A stretch of DNA of 64,000 bases from Myrmaecium sp. VS I D KN 1 (taxonomy: Eukaryota; Ascomycota; Dothideomycetes; Valsariales; Valsariaceae): positions 124,001-188,000 of the forward strand of contig JADQAV010000026.1 in assembly GCA_019775845.1 (NCBI GenBank). Direction: 5' to 3'. Shown piece after piece: positions 45,794 through 59,648 of this stretch. Below the pieces are notes generated by a model. The model made no database searches. It was not told the DNA's origin and worked only from the letters and a program-made list of their open reading frames with translations. The position numbers and the translations under genes are program-made. Position 1 is the first letter of the stretch. Every line of letters starts with the position of its first letter.

Positions 45794-46988
45794 ATGGCCG
45801 GAGATCCCCAAGAGACGTGGCGCCGGCTGCAGAGGACTTTGCAAACCGCCCAGGCGCAGGGCAAACGGTTCGGAGGTGGCGGTGGCCCACCCAAGGGAGC
45901 CGTCGGAGGTCTTGTCGGCTTCTTCCTCTTGGCCGGCGGCGTCATCGCCGCGAATGAAGCTCTTTTCAACGGTACGAGAAGAATGCAGGCTTTGCCGGGT
46001 GCTGGGATTCCCCGGACGCATCTGCATCCGGCATGGGAGACAGAAGGAAACGAAAGAAAAAAGGCTGACGCAGACATTCACTAGTTGATGGTGGTCATCG
46101 CGCGATCAAGTACACAAGGATAGGGGGTGTGAGCAAGGAGATCTACAGCGAAGGTCAGCAGCATCTGCACCAACCAATCCGTCTAGTAGAAGAAAAAGAG
46201 AAACCCGGCCTGACGCTCTTCTTTAACAGGCACCCACTTCCGCATCCCCTGGTTCGAGACGCCCATCACCTACGACGTCCGCGCGAAGCCGCGCAACGTC
46301 TCCTCCCTCACCGGCACCAAGGACCTGCAGATGGTGAACATCACCTGCCGCGTCCTGTCCCGGCCCCGCGTCGACGCCCTCCCGCAGATCTACCGCACCC
46401 TCGGCACCGACTACGACGAGCGCGTCCTCCCCTCCATCGTCAACGAGGTCCTCAAGAGCGTCGTCGCCCAGTTCAACGCCAGCCAGCTCATCACCCAGCG
46501 TGAGAACGTCAGCCGGCTCGTCCGCGACAACCTCGTCCGGCGCGCGGCCCGGTTCAACATCTTGCTCGACGACGTCTCCCTGACCGTATGATCTCCTTTT
46601 CCCCCACCCCCCACAAAACCAAGCCACTCCAACCCCCCACGCTAACACTCTCTACTCACAGCACCTCGCCTTCTCCCCCGAATTCACCGCGGCGGTGGAA
46701 GCCAAGCAGGTCGCCCAGCAGGAAGCGCAGCGGGCCGCCTTCGTCGTCGACAAGGCCCGGCAGGAGAAGCAAGCCACGGTCGTGCGGGCGCAGGGCGAGG
46801 CCCGCTCCGCCGAGCTCATCGGCGAGGCCATCAAGAAGTCCCGCAGCTACATCGACCTCAAGGAGTTCGACAACGCCCGCCAGATCGCCGCCATCCTCCA
46901 GAACTCGGCCAATAAGGTCTACCTCAGCGCCGACGGCCTCGGCCTCAACATCGCCCAGACGGGCACGGAGAAGGCGGCGAGGCAGTGA
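45794..46988 (+). CDS. PHB2: prohibitin-2
   Basis: Prohibitin-2 forms ring complexes with PHB1 in the mitochondrial inner membrane and steadies respiratory and protease complexes. The exons are 45794-45971, 46085-46153, 46230-46585 and 46662-46988, giving 309 residues. An N-terminal membrane anchor ([20 protein letters not shown]) precedes the SPFH/PHB domain: [35 protein letters not shown] and [40 protein letters not shown] follows, then a coiled coil rich in Ala, Gln and Glu and the tail [11 protein letters not shown]. The 113, 76 and 76 nt introns restore each conserved block. Intron 2 uses the less common donor GTCAGC, which the rebuilt [10 protein letters not shown] supports. Confidence 0.96.
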
Positions 46989-47532
46989 GGGGGTTGAACA
47001 TCTTCCCTAAAAATGAAAGAAGAAAAAAACATGGAAAAAGAAAAATGGCATGCGCTGGGTTGGGTTGGGGTACGATTACTACTGGACGATGACGTCTTCT
47101 TTCAGCGTGCCGGAGCGAAGGTGGAGTGGTGGTGGGCTTTACCATGAATATGCTTTCCATTCCACTCTAGGACCGTTGTGTATGTATATATATGTATCTC
47201 ATATCTCATTACCTCTCTCTCTCGTGCTCCCTCTCTCTGTTTCATATCGTGTGGATCAGTTTTATTCTTCCATACGTGACCGTTACTATCATTTCCTTCT
47301 GTCTGCCTCTTCTTCCTCATTCCGATAATTTCCGGCGGGCACGATGACGACGGATATAAATACATCGGACACACACAGCAGCAGCAGCAGCAGTCGCATA
47401 GCATGGCATGGAAAAGCAGGACACCCAACCCACAAGGAAACCCAAAAGGGAAAAAAACACAAGATGGACAACGGCCTCCCCTCCTCCCCACCCCATCCGC
47501 TCAACCAGTTAATCCCCGGGCCATCAATCAGA
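46989..47532. other. convergent 3' intergenic region
   Basis: This lies between the stops of PHB2 (plus) and the GH15 gene (minus). It contains AGC/CAG trinucleotide repeats (47380-47395) and CT-rich runs near 47210-47240. No gene is seen. Confidence 0.6.
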
Positions 47533-49982
47533 TCAAGCCCCGCCCATCCCCCTCGTCGTCCGATCCAGATTGAACGCGGCGGAGATGAGGGCGAGGTGGC
47601 TGAAGGCCTGGGGGGTGTTGCCGAGCTGCTCGCCGGACCGGGCGATCTCCTCGGAGAACATGCAGAGGTGGTTGGCGTACGAGAGCATGTTTTCGAAGAT
47701 GTTGATGGCGCGGACGAGGTGGCGGGGCTCGAAGGCGCCCGCCCGCGTCAGCGCCTCCACCAGCCAGAACGTGCACATGCTGAAGGCGCCCTCGCGGCCG
47801 CCGACGCCTGTTTGGGTGGACAAGGAAGGGTGTGGTTAGTCAATGGACTGGGGTTTGGGGGGTGTTGGGGAGATGGGTGCGGAGGGGACGGAGTCTCATT
47901 GACTTACCATCGTCGCTCCGGAGCGAGTTGTACCGGTACACGAGCCCGGTGCTGGTGAGGCCGCCCTTCTCGGGCGGCTTCAGGATGCGCTCGAGCGTGC
48001 TGGTGAAGCGGGGGTCGTTGGGGGCGATGAAGAAGACCAAGGGGGCGATGAGGACGGCGGAGTCGAGCATCTCGTTGGACTCGTACGACTGGATGAAGCA
48101 GCCCATCTCCCGGTTGTACCCGCGCTCCATGATCTCCTCGCAGATCTCGTCCCGGACGGTCAGCCACTCGGCCCGCATCGGGCAGGGGAAGCAGCGCTTG
48201 TCCGCCAGCCGGAGGCCGCGGTCGAAGGCGACCCAGAGCATGATCTTGCTGTACACGAACTGCTGCGTCCGCCCGCGCACCTCCCAGATCGACATGTCCT
48301 CCTGCCGCCAGATGCCCCGGATGTAGTCCACGATCTCCCGGACCGCGATCCACTGGTCGTACGAGACCGGCTTGCCGTACTTGTTGTACAGGTAGACGGC
48401 GTCGAGCAACTCGCCGTAAATGTCGAGCTGCCGGTGGAAGGCCGCCCCGTTACCGATTCGCACCGGGCGACTTCCACGGTAGCCGTCCAGATGATTTAGC
48501 TCGATCTCGGGCAGATCAGTTTCGCCGCGGATGCCTGCAGGGGGATTCTCGATCAGCAAGGAGGTACTTCTCAACACAATCCTTTCCGCTTCGAACGGTT
48601 GGTCAGGACTCACCAAACATGATCGGTAGCCCTCCATCGGGCGTCCTCGAGTACTTCAGCCGATCCATGATGAAGTTCATATAAGCCTCCGCCTCCTCGG
48701 TGAAGCCCATCCGAAGCAGGATGTAGATCACGAACGAGCTATCCCGCACCCAGCAATATCGATAGTCCCAGTTCCGGGCGCCGCCGAAGTCCTCCGGCAG
48801 CGAGAAGGTCGGCGCCGCCACGATCGCGCCCGTCGGCTCGTACGTCAGCAGCTTCAGGATGAGCAGGCTCCGGCTGACGGCCTCCCGCCACCGGCCCTTG
48901 TACTTGCTCTTGCTGATCCAGTTGTACCAGTAGGTCAAGGTGTCCGCCTGGACCTCGTCGATCACCCGCGTCGTGATGTTCTCCGCCACCGTCGGGCCGT
49001 CCGGCACCGGCTCCCGGAGGACGAAGCTGACGGCCTGGCCCTCCGCCAGGTGGAGCCGGCAGCTCACCCCTTCGCCCAGCTTGCCATCCTCACGCGTCTT
49101 GATGAACTGGACCGCCGGACAGGTCTCGCCATCCTCACCGCAGTCGATCGTGGCAGAGAGCTCGAGGGCGAGGTTGGCGCTCGTGAAAATCACCTTCTGC
49201 CGCACCTCCCCGCCGCTGGTCTCCTCGTTCCAGCCTTTCCGGGTGACCACCTCGGTGGTATGCTCGTCCCGCGCGTAGTTGAACGCCGGCCACACCTCGA
49301 CGTCCACGTCCATCTCGCCGCGCAAGCATTCCACGCGCCGGACGAGCCACTGCTTCAGGAGGTTGTGCGAGGTCAGCGCCGGCCCCTCGTGGGGGCCGGA
49401 CGTGTGCACCACCGCCGCGCGGTGCTGGGTGTTGGGCCGGGGGAAGAAGTCGATCAGGTTCAGCACGCCGTCCTCATTGAGGTGGCGGGTCTGGAGGACG
49501 TTGCTGCTGGGCAGGTACTGCTGCTTGGTGACGATGTTCTGTCCCTGCTTGGGCGAGATGGTGAAGTGCCCGCCCTTGTCCTTGTCCAGGATCCGGCAGA
49601 AAATGGAGGGGGAGTCGAATTCGGGCCTGCGGGGGAAGAGAGGTTACGAGGGGATTATTAGCACAATGGAGCAAAGCGAACCAGCGAGGCTGCTGTCAGG
49701 ATCCGAGACGCACCAGCACATGTAGTCCAGCCCGCCGTCGGTCGCCACCAGCGCGCACGTTCGCAGGTTACCGATCAAGCCGTAGTTCTCGAGCTTTCAG
49801 GGAAAGGTAGAATGAGCATGCTGTCTTGCGGAGGGAGGAAAAGGGGAAGGGGAGCTTTGCCATACAGCCATGTAGCCCGTGGCCGACCGCATGCTGGTGG
49901 GATCGTGCTGGACGTCCTGCGGATGATTCGCGTTGCCCTGCATGTCTGCGAGCACTCTCTGGCTTTCCACCGGAGGGGACAT
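47533..49982 (-). CDS. glycoside hydrolase family 15 (glucoamylase/trehalase-like), intracellular
   Basis: GH15 enzymes release glucose from alpha-glucans or trehalose. The exons are 49982-49866, 49793-49714, 49626-48614, 48534-47908 and 47807-47533, giving 703 residues. There is no signal peptide, unlike secreted glucoamylases. The N-terminal beta domain begins at [20 protein letters not shown] and continues with [20 protein letters not shown], rebuilt over intron 2. The (alpha/alpha)6 domain shows [57 protein letters not shown] and [20 protein letters not shown]. The final exon restores [21 protein letters not shown] cannot pinpoint the catalytic Glu pair with certainty, so substrate is open. 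An in-frame ATG at 50084 could extend the N-terminus by 34 residues. Confidence 0.88.
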
Positions 49983-51787
49983 AGTCGGGACTAGGTTGGC
50001 GTCGATCCAGGAGGGACGGTAACTTGGAAGGATGAGTACTGTCCTGCTCAAGGTCTTCGGATTTTGAACGTGAAGCTCACCCAATCGCTACCTATTTAAT
50101 TGCCGCGATGCCCGCCAGCTAACGTATCCAACCTGCAAAGCCGATCGCACGAGGAAGAGGAGAAGGTAAGTTATACCAAGAGTGAATTGATCGTCGTCGT
50201 AGTAGTAACTAACAAGGACAGGGACAGGGAATACAGTAAGATGAGCTCCAATGTAGGTACTGCTGAGCTCCCCAGCAGCAGCTCGTGCAAGAATGTTCGA
50301 GGGGATACCTCGATAACTACCTCATCACTCCTAGACCCAATGACATCCCCTCCCCCTTCCCCTCCCCCACACTGCAACCCCAGCCCGAGCTGGAAAGCTT
50401 CCGCGTGCTCGCGATTGGCGGGCGGAGGAATGGCGTGGGGTTACGTCAGGGGGCAGCGGATGCCGGGGCACGCCGGGATGCTGACTAAGTTGACTGGGAA
50501 TCTTACCAGGTAGGTATCGATCTCCATCATGGATGTCCATGCTAGGAGACAGGGGGAATAAGATTATCAAATATTTGTATCACGAATTTGAAGGCATAAT
50601 ACTAGCAGTAGCTTTAGCAGTAGATGTAGGAGTAACTACTTACCAGCTAACTAATGTAATAACTAGTACAAAAAGCACCAACCGCGCGTATATCAAACAA
50701 AAAGCCCTCGCAGAAACCGGAACCACAAAAAGGTGAAAAGAAAAAGAAAGGCAGGAATCGAGGATTAAAGTAAAAACCCGCTTCGCGTGCACCTAGTCCT
50801 ATCAAAAGAAAATGAGAAATCAGAACGCCTCGTATTTTTAAATACATCGGGAGCGCGAAAATGACAGAAAAGAAAAGAAAAAGGATGGAAAGAAAGAAGA
50901 AAGTCACAACGACGAGACAGGACGGAAGCTCCCCGTCCATGTCCCCCCCATGCCTCCTATCTGTCCATCCATCCATGCATCCTCCAGTCTAGATGGACTG
51001 TGCGTGAGTCCGTCCAAGCTGTTGGATACTAATCCAACACACCGCCACGTGCCGTCGATCCGATCTAGTTCGCTCCCATGCCTCCTCTCCCAAGCAAAAT
51101 CCGATGAGCTCGACGTCAAAGTTGCCGCATCACCTGCGGACGAATGCTCAAGCAGTACTCTCATTGCTGAGGCGCGCGATGGAGAAGAGTAAGTACCTAG
51201 GCCCCCATCGTACAAGGACGGAAGCAGGAGAAAAACCCGTACCCTCCCTACCAAAGAAAGAAAAGAAAGAAAAAAAAAGAAGATCCGCACGAAAAATCAA
51301 AACGCTAAACCCCATGAATCCACGACGCGGTCCTTCCTGGCATCATTCTCCTTCGCCGACCAGGTCAAGGGGAACAGGAAGGAGAAAATAGAGAAAAAGG
51401 GGCCAAAAAAACTGCACGTGAGAGAAAACAACGCCGGTGTATGCAATGGGTGGGAATGAGAAAGAACGGGGTGAAAAGAGCAAAAAAAGACAACGGAGAT
51501 CGGGTCATTACAAGAATCTCTAGTGTCGACGCTGACACTTCTTCGGAAGAATGAAATCCTCGAAGGCGGAAAAGGTGGCGGGGGAGCTGATGGGCGTCGG
51601 ATTCGAAAAATCGCTGCAGGGCGTCGTCTTCCGACTCGTGGCGAAAAATCCGGAGCAAGGGCAGGAGACCGAAAGTCCCGCGATCAAGGCAGCACACGTA
51701 GCGCTGCACGCAAGTAAGACGGGGACTGGGAGCGGACACACCTGAACGTCGAAGCCATAGCAGCGAAACGTGGTATGACAACGCCAA
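49983..51787. other. 1.8 kb intergenic region upstream of the GH15 gene
   Basis: Both neighbours are on the minus strand, so this contains the GH15 promoter and the RCO1 3' flank. It has A-rich stretches (50690-50900 and 51230-51300) and short frames without recognisable features. No RNA gene is seen. Confidence 0.5.
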
Positions 51788-55232
<3,445 letters not shown>

Positions 55233-56172
55233 GATTTCGCCCGCTGGCGGTTGCTGCAACGACGTTAGCACGACCTGCTCGAGCAAGGCGAAGGGGTGAG
55301 CGTACCTGCCGCGCGAATCTCCCCTGGATGTGAACGTGTTTCCGCCCCGGTGAAGCGGTCACGGTCGCGTTGTTGCAAGCAGGGCTGGTTGCTTGGGAAG
55401 GCGATGGGCGCTGGGGAAAGTCGAGAGTTGGAAGCGAGTCCGAACGTTCGCCGCACGGGACCCCCCCTACGAAGCAGACGGTCCACACAACTCGCGCGAA
55501 GGAGACGCGACGACGGAACTGGTTTGACTTGCGGAAGAGAAAATTGAGAAATTGAAGAATGACAGAAGGGAAAAAGATCTTTTTTTCTTGCGAAATTCGC
55601 CGACCTTTCGGCTTCGTTTGCTCTTCGTCGTTCCCAAGTCGTGAAACTCGGCGAAGCGAACGAAAGGTTGAAGAATGAATGCTTTAATGTCAGTAATACT
55701 GTGCTGAATAGGCAAGCTATGCAGTTGCTGCGTGGTGAGAGACAGTGACGTGGGAAGGAGGGAGGTTGGAGTTGTGGAGAGGAAATGATGTGGGCAAGCA
55801 GTAGGTAGGTAAAGGATCTCTGACGTGCGGGAGAAGTTGTTCCGGCGTGGTCATTCACACTTGACGATCTGACGGATGTGGAACCGGCGACGAGTCGTCG
55901 CTCGTGCACAACAATACAGCGAGGTGCGTAGAGGATGTGTAGGAGGACGGGCATTGAAGGTTTCCCAATGCATGTTTATTTTTCGCTCTGCGAGCCTATG
56001 CTAGTTATGCTGACATATCCGCTACAACTCTTTGACACGATACACACGGAGTGATGCTGTCAAGCCACGATCCAGCATCCGCCTCAAGATTCCTACTAGG
56101 CAACCAGCGGCGTCAGCTTATGGCAATTCTTTTGTTTTTGTTAGGGAAAGCTCTTCCGTTCCCGCCCGGACT
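55233..56172. other. RCO1 upstream region and 3' flank of the Ebp1-like gene
   Basis: This is the upstream region of minus-strand RCO1. It may contain a leader intron. The stretch around 55540-55680 has A-rich and TTTTTTTCTTG runs. No separate gene is supported. Confidence 0.5.
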
Positions 56173-57766
56173 CTATTCCTCGTCCTTGCTGTCCTCCCCA
56201 CCCTCGGTCTTCTTGGCAGGCTTCTTCTTCTTCTTGTTCTTGGAGGAAGAAGCCTTGGAGATCGGCTGCTCGAGGATCTTCAGGATCTCCTCATCCTCGA
56301 TCTTCTTCTCGGTCTTGAGAACCTCCAGATCCGGTGCCGGAGCGGAGGTCAGACGCTGAATGCCGTTCTTTGTGACCGCTACAACACACACTGTTAGCGA
56401 ACGGCCGGAAAAAGTGCAAAACGCACAAGGGAGCGAATCAAACGAAGCAACCCAGGAGTCATAGAACTGCTGTACTTACCAACAGTGGTGAACAACCGGG
56501 CAACCGGGGCGTTGTCCTTGTCGCCAACGACCTCGTACTGGCGCACCACACCGCTGCGGACGCACTCGACCACGCCGACCTTGCCAGCGCGCTCGTCCTC
56601 GAGCTGACGCAAGCTGAAAGGGAAGGTGCCGAACTTCTTGACGATCTCGGACAGGGTCGCGCGGGAGCTGGGGCGCTTGAGGCCGTATGTGGTGGTGGTG
56701 CGGCGGTGAAGCGTGGCCCGGTTCGGGAGCGTCTTGACCTTGCCGGTTCCCAGGCTCAGCCCGACCTCCACGCCCCAGACCTCGCCGACCTCGGGGAGAC
56801 CCTCGCCCCGGACACCCTCACCCGGGGCCAGGATGATCTTCTTCTCGCCCTCGATCTCGTTGCGCTGGAAGAGCCAGCTGGTGGTGCTCTCCACCAAGTT
56901 GCAGTCGAAGGTCTTGGCCACCTTCTCAAGCATCTGGGTCATCTGGCCCTGAGTGTACTGCTTCTGGCCCGCAGCGGCCTTCTTCTTCTCCTCCTCGGTG
57001 CCGGTGGCCAGAGTTCCGGGCGGGAGCATGAGGCGGAGAAGAAGCTCCTGGCAGTAGTAGGTAGCCAAGAGCAGGTCGACATCGCGCTCGGTCAGCTGCT
57101 TGCTCTCCTTGCCCTGGACGACGATGGAATCGCAGACAATGGCACCGAAGCCGTCAATCTGCGCGCCGAGCTGGATCTTGACGATCTCGCCGGCCTTGAG
57201 CGTGGTCCCGGCCTCCTCGGCGTCCGACTTCAGCGGGGTGTACGGGGTAACGTAGGAGCTGGGCGAAACGGTGACCGGGTGGGCGGAACCCTTGGAGATC
57301 TTCTTTCCCTTGTACACCTTCGCGACCTCCTCTTCCATGAGCTTGTCACCCTTCTCGCAGAGCTCGACGATGTTGGCGCCCTCAACGCACCATCCTAGAC
57401 GAGGTCAGCGGGCGCTGTCTTCCCGGATGGGAGGGGCCAAGGCGGGCGTACCTGACACGGCCTCCAAGACCTTGTGGGAAATCTGGCCCGCGGTCTTGTA
57501 CTTGGTGAGGGTGTCGGGGTTGTTGAGGGAGTAGTCTGAGCGGCAAAGCGCAATGGATTAGCAGGCGTTCACTCCAAGAAGGGGGCACCAGTGTGTGCCT
57601 CGTCTCGCTTTTTTCGATCAGTGTGCCTGGAGAGGTGGACGGATGACCTCATCGCGGCGGAGGGAAGGAGGGAGGGAAGCGAAGAAGAAGACACTGCGAA
57701 ATGGAGCCAAAACATACCGATCACGGCTTCTTCGGCCATCTTTGCGGTGTTCTGCGGTTGCGCCAT
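56173..57766 (-). CDS. Ebp1/PA2G4-like (curved DNA-binding protein) ribosome-associated protein
   Basis: This is a methionine-aminopeptidase-fold protein of the PA2G4/Ebp1 group, which binds the 60S tunnel exit and works in ribosome maturation. The exons are 57766-57718, 57535-57452, 57394-56480 and 56378-56173, giving 417 residues. The fold is marked by YKTAGQISHKVLEAVSGWCV, GANIVELCEKGDKLMEEEVA and GTTLKAGEIVKIQLGAQIDG, followed by FGAIVCDSIVV. Later blocks are ENEIEGEKK-like EIEGEKKIILAPGEGV and FPFSLRQLEDERAGKVGVVE. The tail is lysine-rich and acidic (SKNKKKKKPAKKTEGGEDSK), typical of the group and thought to bind RNA. In the group the metal ligands of true aminopeptidases are lost; I did not check each one here. 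S. pombe calls it a curved DNA-binding protein. Confidence 0.9.
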
Positions 57767-58120
57767 GAGTGTGGTGTGGGAGGGTGAGAATTGCTGGGAG
57801 CGACGGTGCGTTGTTCGAGGTCTTTCGCGGGGGCTTGCCGGCGGGGGGCTTGTCGAGTTTCTCTCCCCACCAAGGCTGTTTTTGATGTGTGAAGCGACGC
57901 TTGGCGCACTGCTTGTGCCCGCTTAGGGCAGCTCAGCATGCGTCATGGTAGCCTCGCCCACCGATCGACCAATTGCTCTGGAGATTGAGGATGCTGATGA
58001 CTCAATTCCTATCGAATATTCCGTACAGTGAGGATATAGACTGCTTGTCTGTGTCAATCAATTGGAAGAATGCAATGCGGATAGGTACAGTATCAGACGG
58101 CGTAGACATGCATGCAGACA
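57767..58120. other. Ebp1-like gene upstream region
   Basis: This 354 bp stretch holds the promoter of the minus-strand Ebp1-like gene and the 3' end of the EEP-family gene. No gene or repeat is seen. Confidence 0.55.
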
Positions 58121-59017
58121 TCAACCACTCGATATCTGCAACCGCACATCTCCCACCACCGCCCTATGATCGCTGAGGTACACCCCATCATCAAACCGGT
58201 TCTCCAGCACCGCATAGCCCATGACCTCCCACAGACGATCCTCGCTCCTCGGTCCCAGGAAAAGGAAGTCAATCCGCTTGAACGGCTTCTCCCAATCATC
58301 AAACCCCGTGAACGTATCCTCATGCCCATACCGCCCGGCCTCCACCACATCACGAAGGTCATGCAGCGGCGACGCCGGCCCATTCAGCAACCGATACGCC
58401 TCCTGCGTCGGCTCGCTGTTGAAGTCACCCGCCAGGAAGACCGGCAGGCGCGCGCGGGCCGCCCCACCCCACCCGCCAACCTCCTCCGCCTGCTGGACGA
58501 TCAACCGGGCGGCCTCGAGCCGCGCCCGCGCGCCCTGGTCGTCCAGATGCGTGTTCATCGCCACGACGGCCGCCTTGCTCCGCCGGTGCGTGAAGACGCC
58601 GACGGTGAGGATGCGCGGCGACGCCGCGTCCCAGCCGCGCGACGGCACCGCCGGCGTCTCCGACAGCCAGACCGTCTTCCACGCCTCCAGCTGCCAGACC
58701 GCCGGCCGGTAGAGGATGGGTGAGTACTCGCCCGCTTGCTTCCCGTCCTCGCGGCCGACGCCGATGGAGGCCCATTCGTCGTCGTCGTCATCATCGCCGC
58801 CCGCGTTCAGGCCGGAGAGCACGTCGACGAGCTGGCGGTGGAGGACTTCTTGCAGGCAGATGAAGGCTTCGGCGTTGTGGGTGGTGTGGAAGCGGAGCTC
58901 GTTCACCAGCCGAGGGGCTCGGGTGGGCCATAGCTCCTCGCCTTTGAACGGGCTCGAGGTCGCGTAGCGGATGTTGTGCGTGAGCAAGCGTATGTCAAGG
59001 GAAGATGCAGCTCTCAT
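58121..59017 (-). CDS. endonuclease/exonuclease/phosphatase (EEP) family hydrolase
   Basis: This is a single-exon, 298-residue member of the DNase I-like EEP superfamily. Ordered motifs are LLTHNIRYATS (Asn), EAFICLQEVLHRQL (metal Glu), NTHLDDQGARARLEAARLIV, VFLAGDFNSEPTQEAYRLL (Asp and Asn) and YLSDHRAVVGDVRL (catalytic His), plus KRIDFLFLGP. No signal peptide or membrane segment is seen. Among fungi, proteins of this type cleave phosphodiesters or phosphate esters; the substrate is not given by the sequence. A run of six Asp occurs in a surface loop (NAGGDDDDDDEWASIG). GC-rich codons contrast with the AT-richer flanks. Confidence 0.88.
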   Translation of the reverse strand: MRAASSLDIRLLTHNIRYATSSPFKGEELWPTRAPRLVNELRFHTTHNAEAFICLQEVLHRQLVDVLSGLNAGGDDDDDDEWASIGVGREDGKQAGEYSPILYRPAVWQLEAWKTVWLSETPAVPSRGWDAASPRILTVGVFTHRRSKAAVVAMNTHLDDQGARARLEAARLIVQQAEEVGGWGGAARARLPVFLAGDFNSEPTQEAYRLLNGPASPLHDLRDVVEAGRYGHEDTFTGFDDWEKPFKRIDFLFLGPRSEDRLWEVMGYAVLENRFDDGVYLSDHRAVVGDVRLQISSG

Positions 59018-59648
59018 GATGAAGGGAAATCTAGCAGAGTATAGTGGTGGTCGGCTTGACCGGTCCTGGCCTCAGTCGGCGTGGTTCTAAGATCGACTCC
59101 CGCATCGTTGCTTCCCCCGGAGGTCGATCTCGGCAGTAGCGAATGTAGGCGCCTAAGGCAGTAACTGCCACCGAGACGGGATGGGATCCCCCTAATCACC
59201 ACACCAGCACGCTCAAGCGCACCATATCGGGGCAAGAACTAACCTTTCATCGCCATATATGTATAGATATCGTGAATATATATGAGGATCTAGCTTGACG
59301 CAGAGGAAGCGGACGAAGAAGTCGAAACGAGGGCCCACGGAGAAGATGGAAGGAAGGGAACGAACGCCGCGAAACTCCGAAACCCCCTTCCATTCGCGAG
59401 TTCCATGCTCTCTTGCTTCTCTCGCGCGCTCTCTCCAAACACACAAAGTGCCACTCGTTCCAAACGCCGCTATATTGCAAGAAAACGGACCGGGTTTCTC
59501 CAAAATGCACCTTCCCTCCTGCCTGCCCTTCTCCCGCACGATGCCAAAGGATCGTTGTACACGTGCCCCATTGCCCCCTTTTGGACCCGTTTCAGCTCTA
59601 ATGTCGCAAACGTCAAGATAGAAAAATCGTCCGCCCAAGCACAGATCA
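59018..59648. other. EEP gene upstream region and SNF5 3' flank
   Basis: Both neighbours are on the minus strand. The interval should contain the EEP promoter and the SNF5 3' UTR. Short frames on both strands have no recognisable features. Confidence 0.55.
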
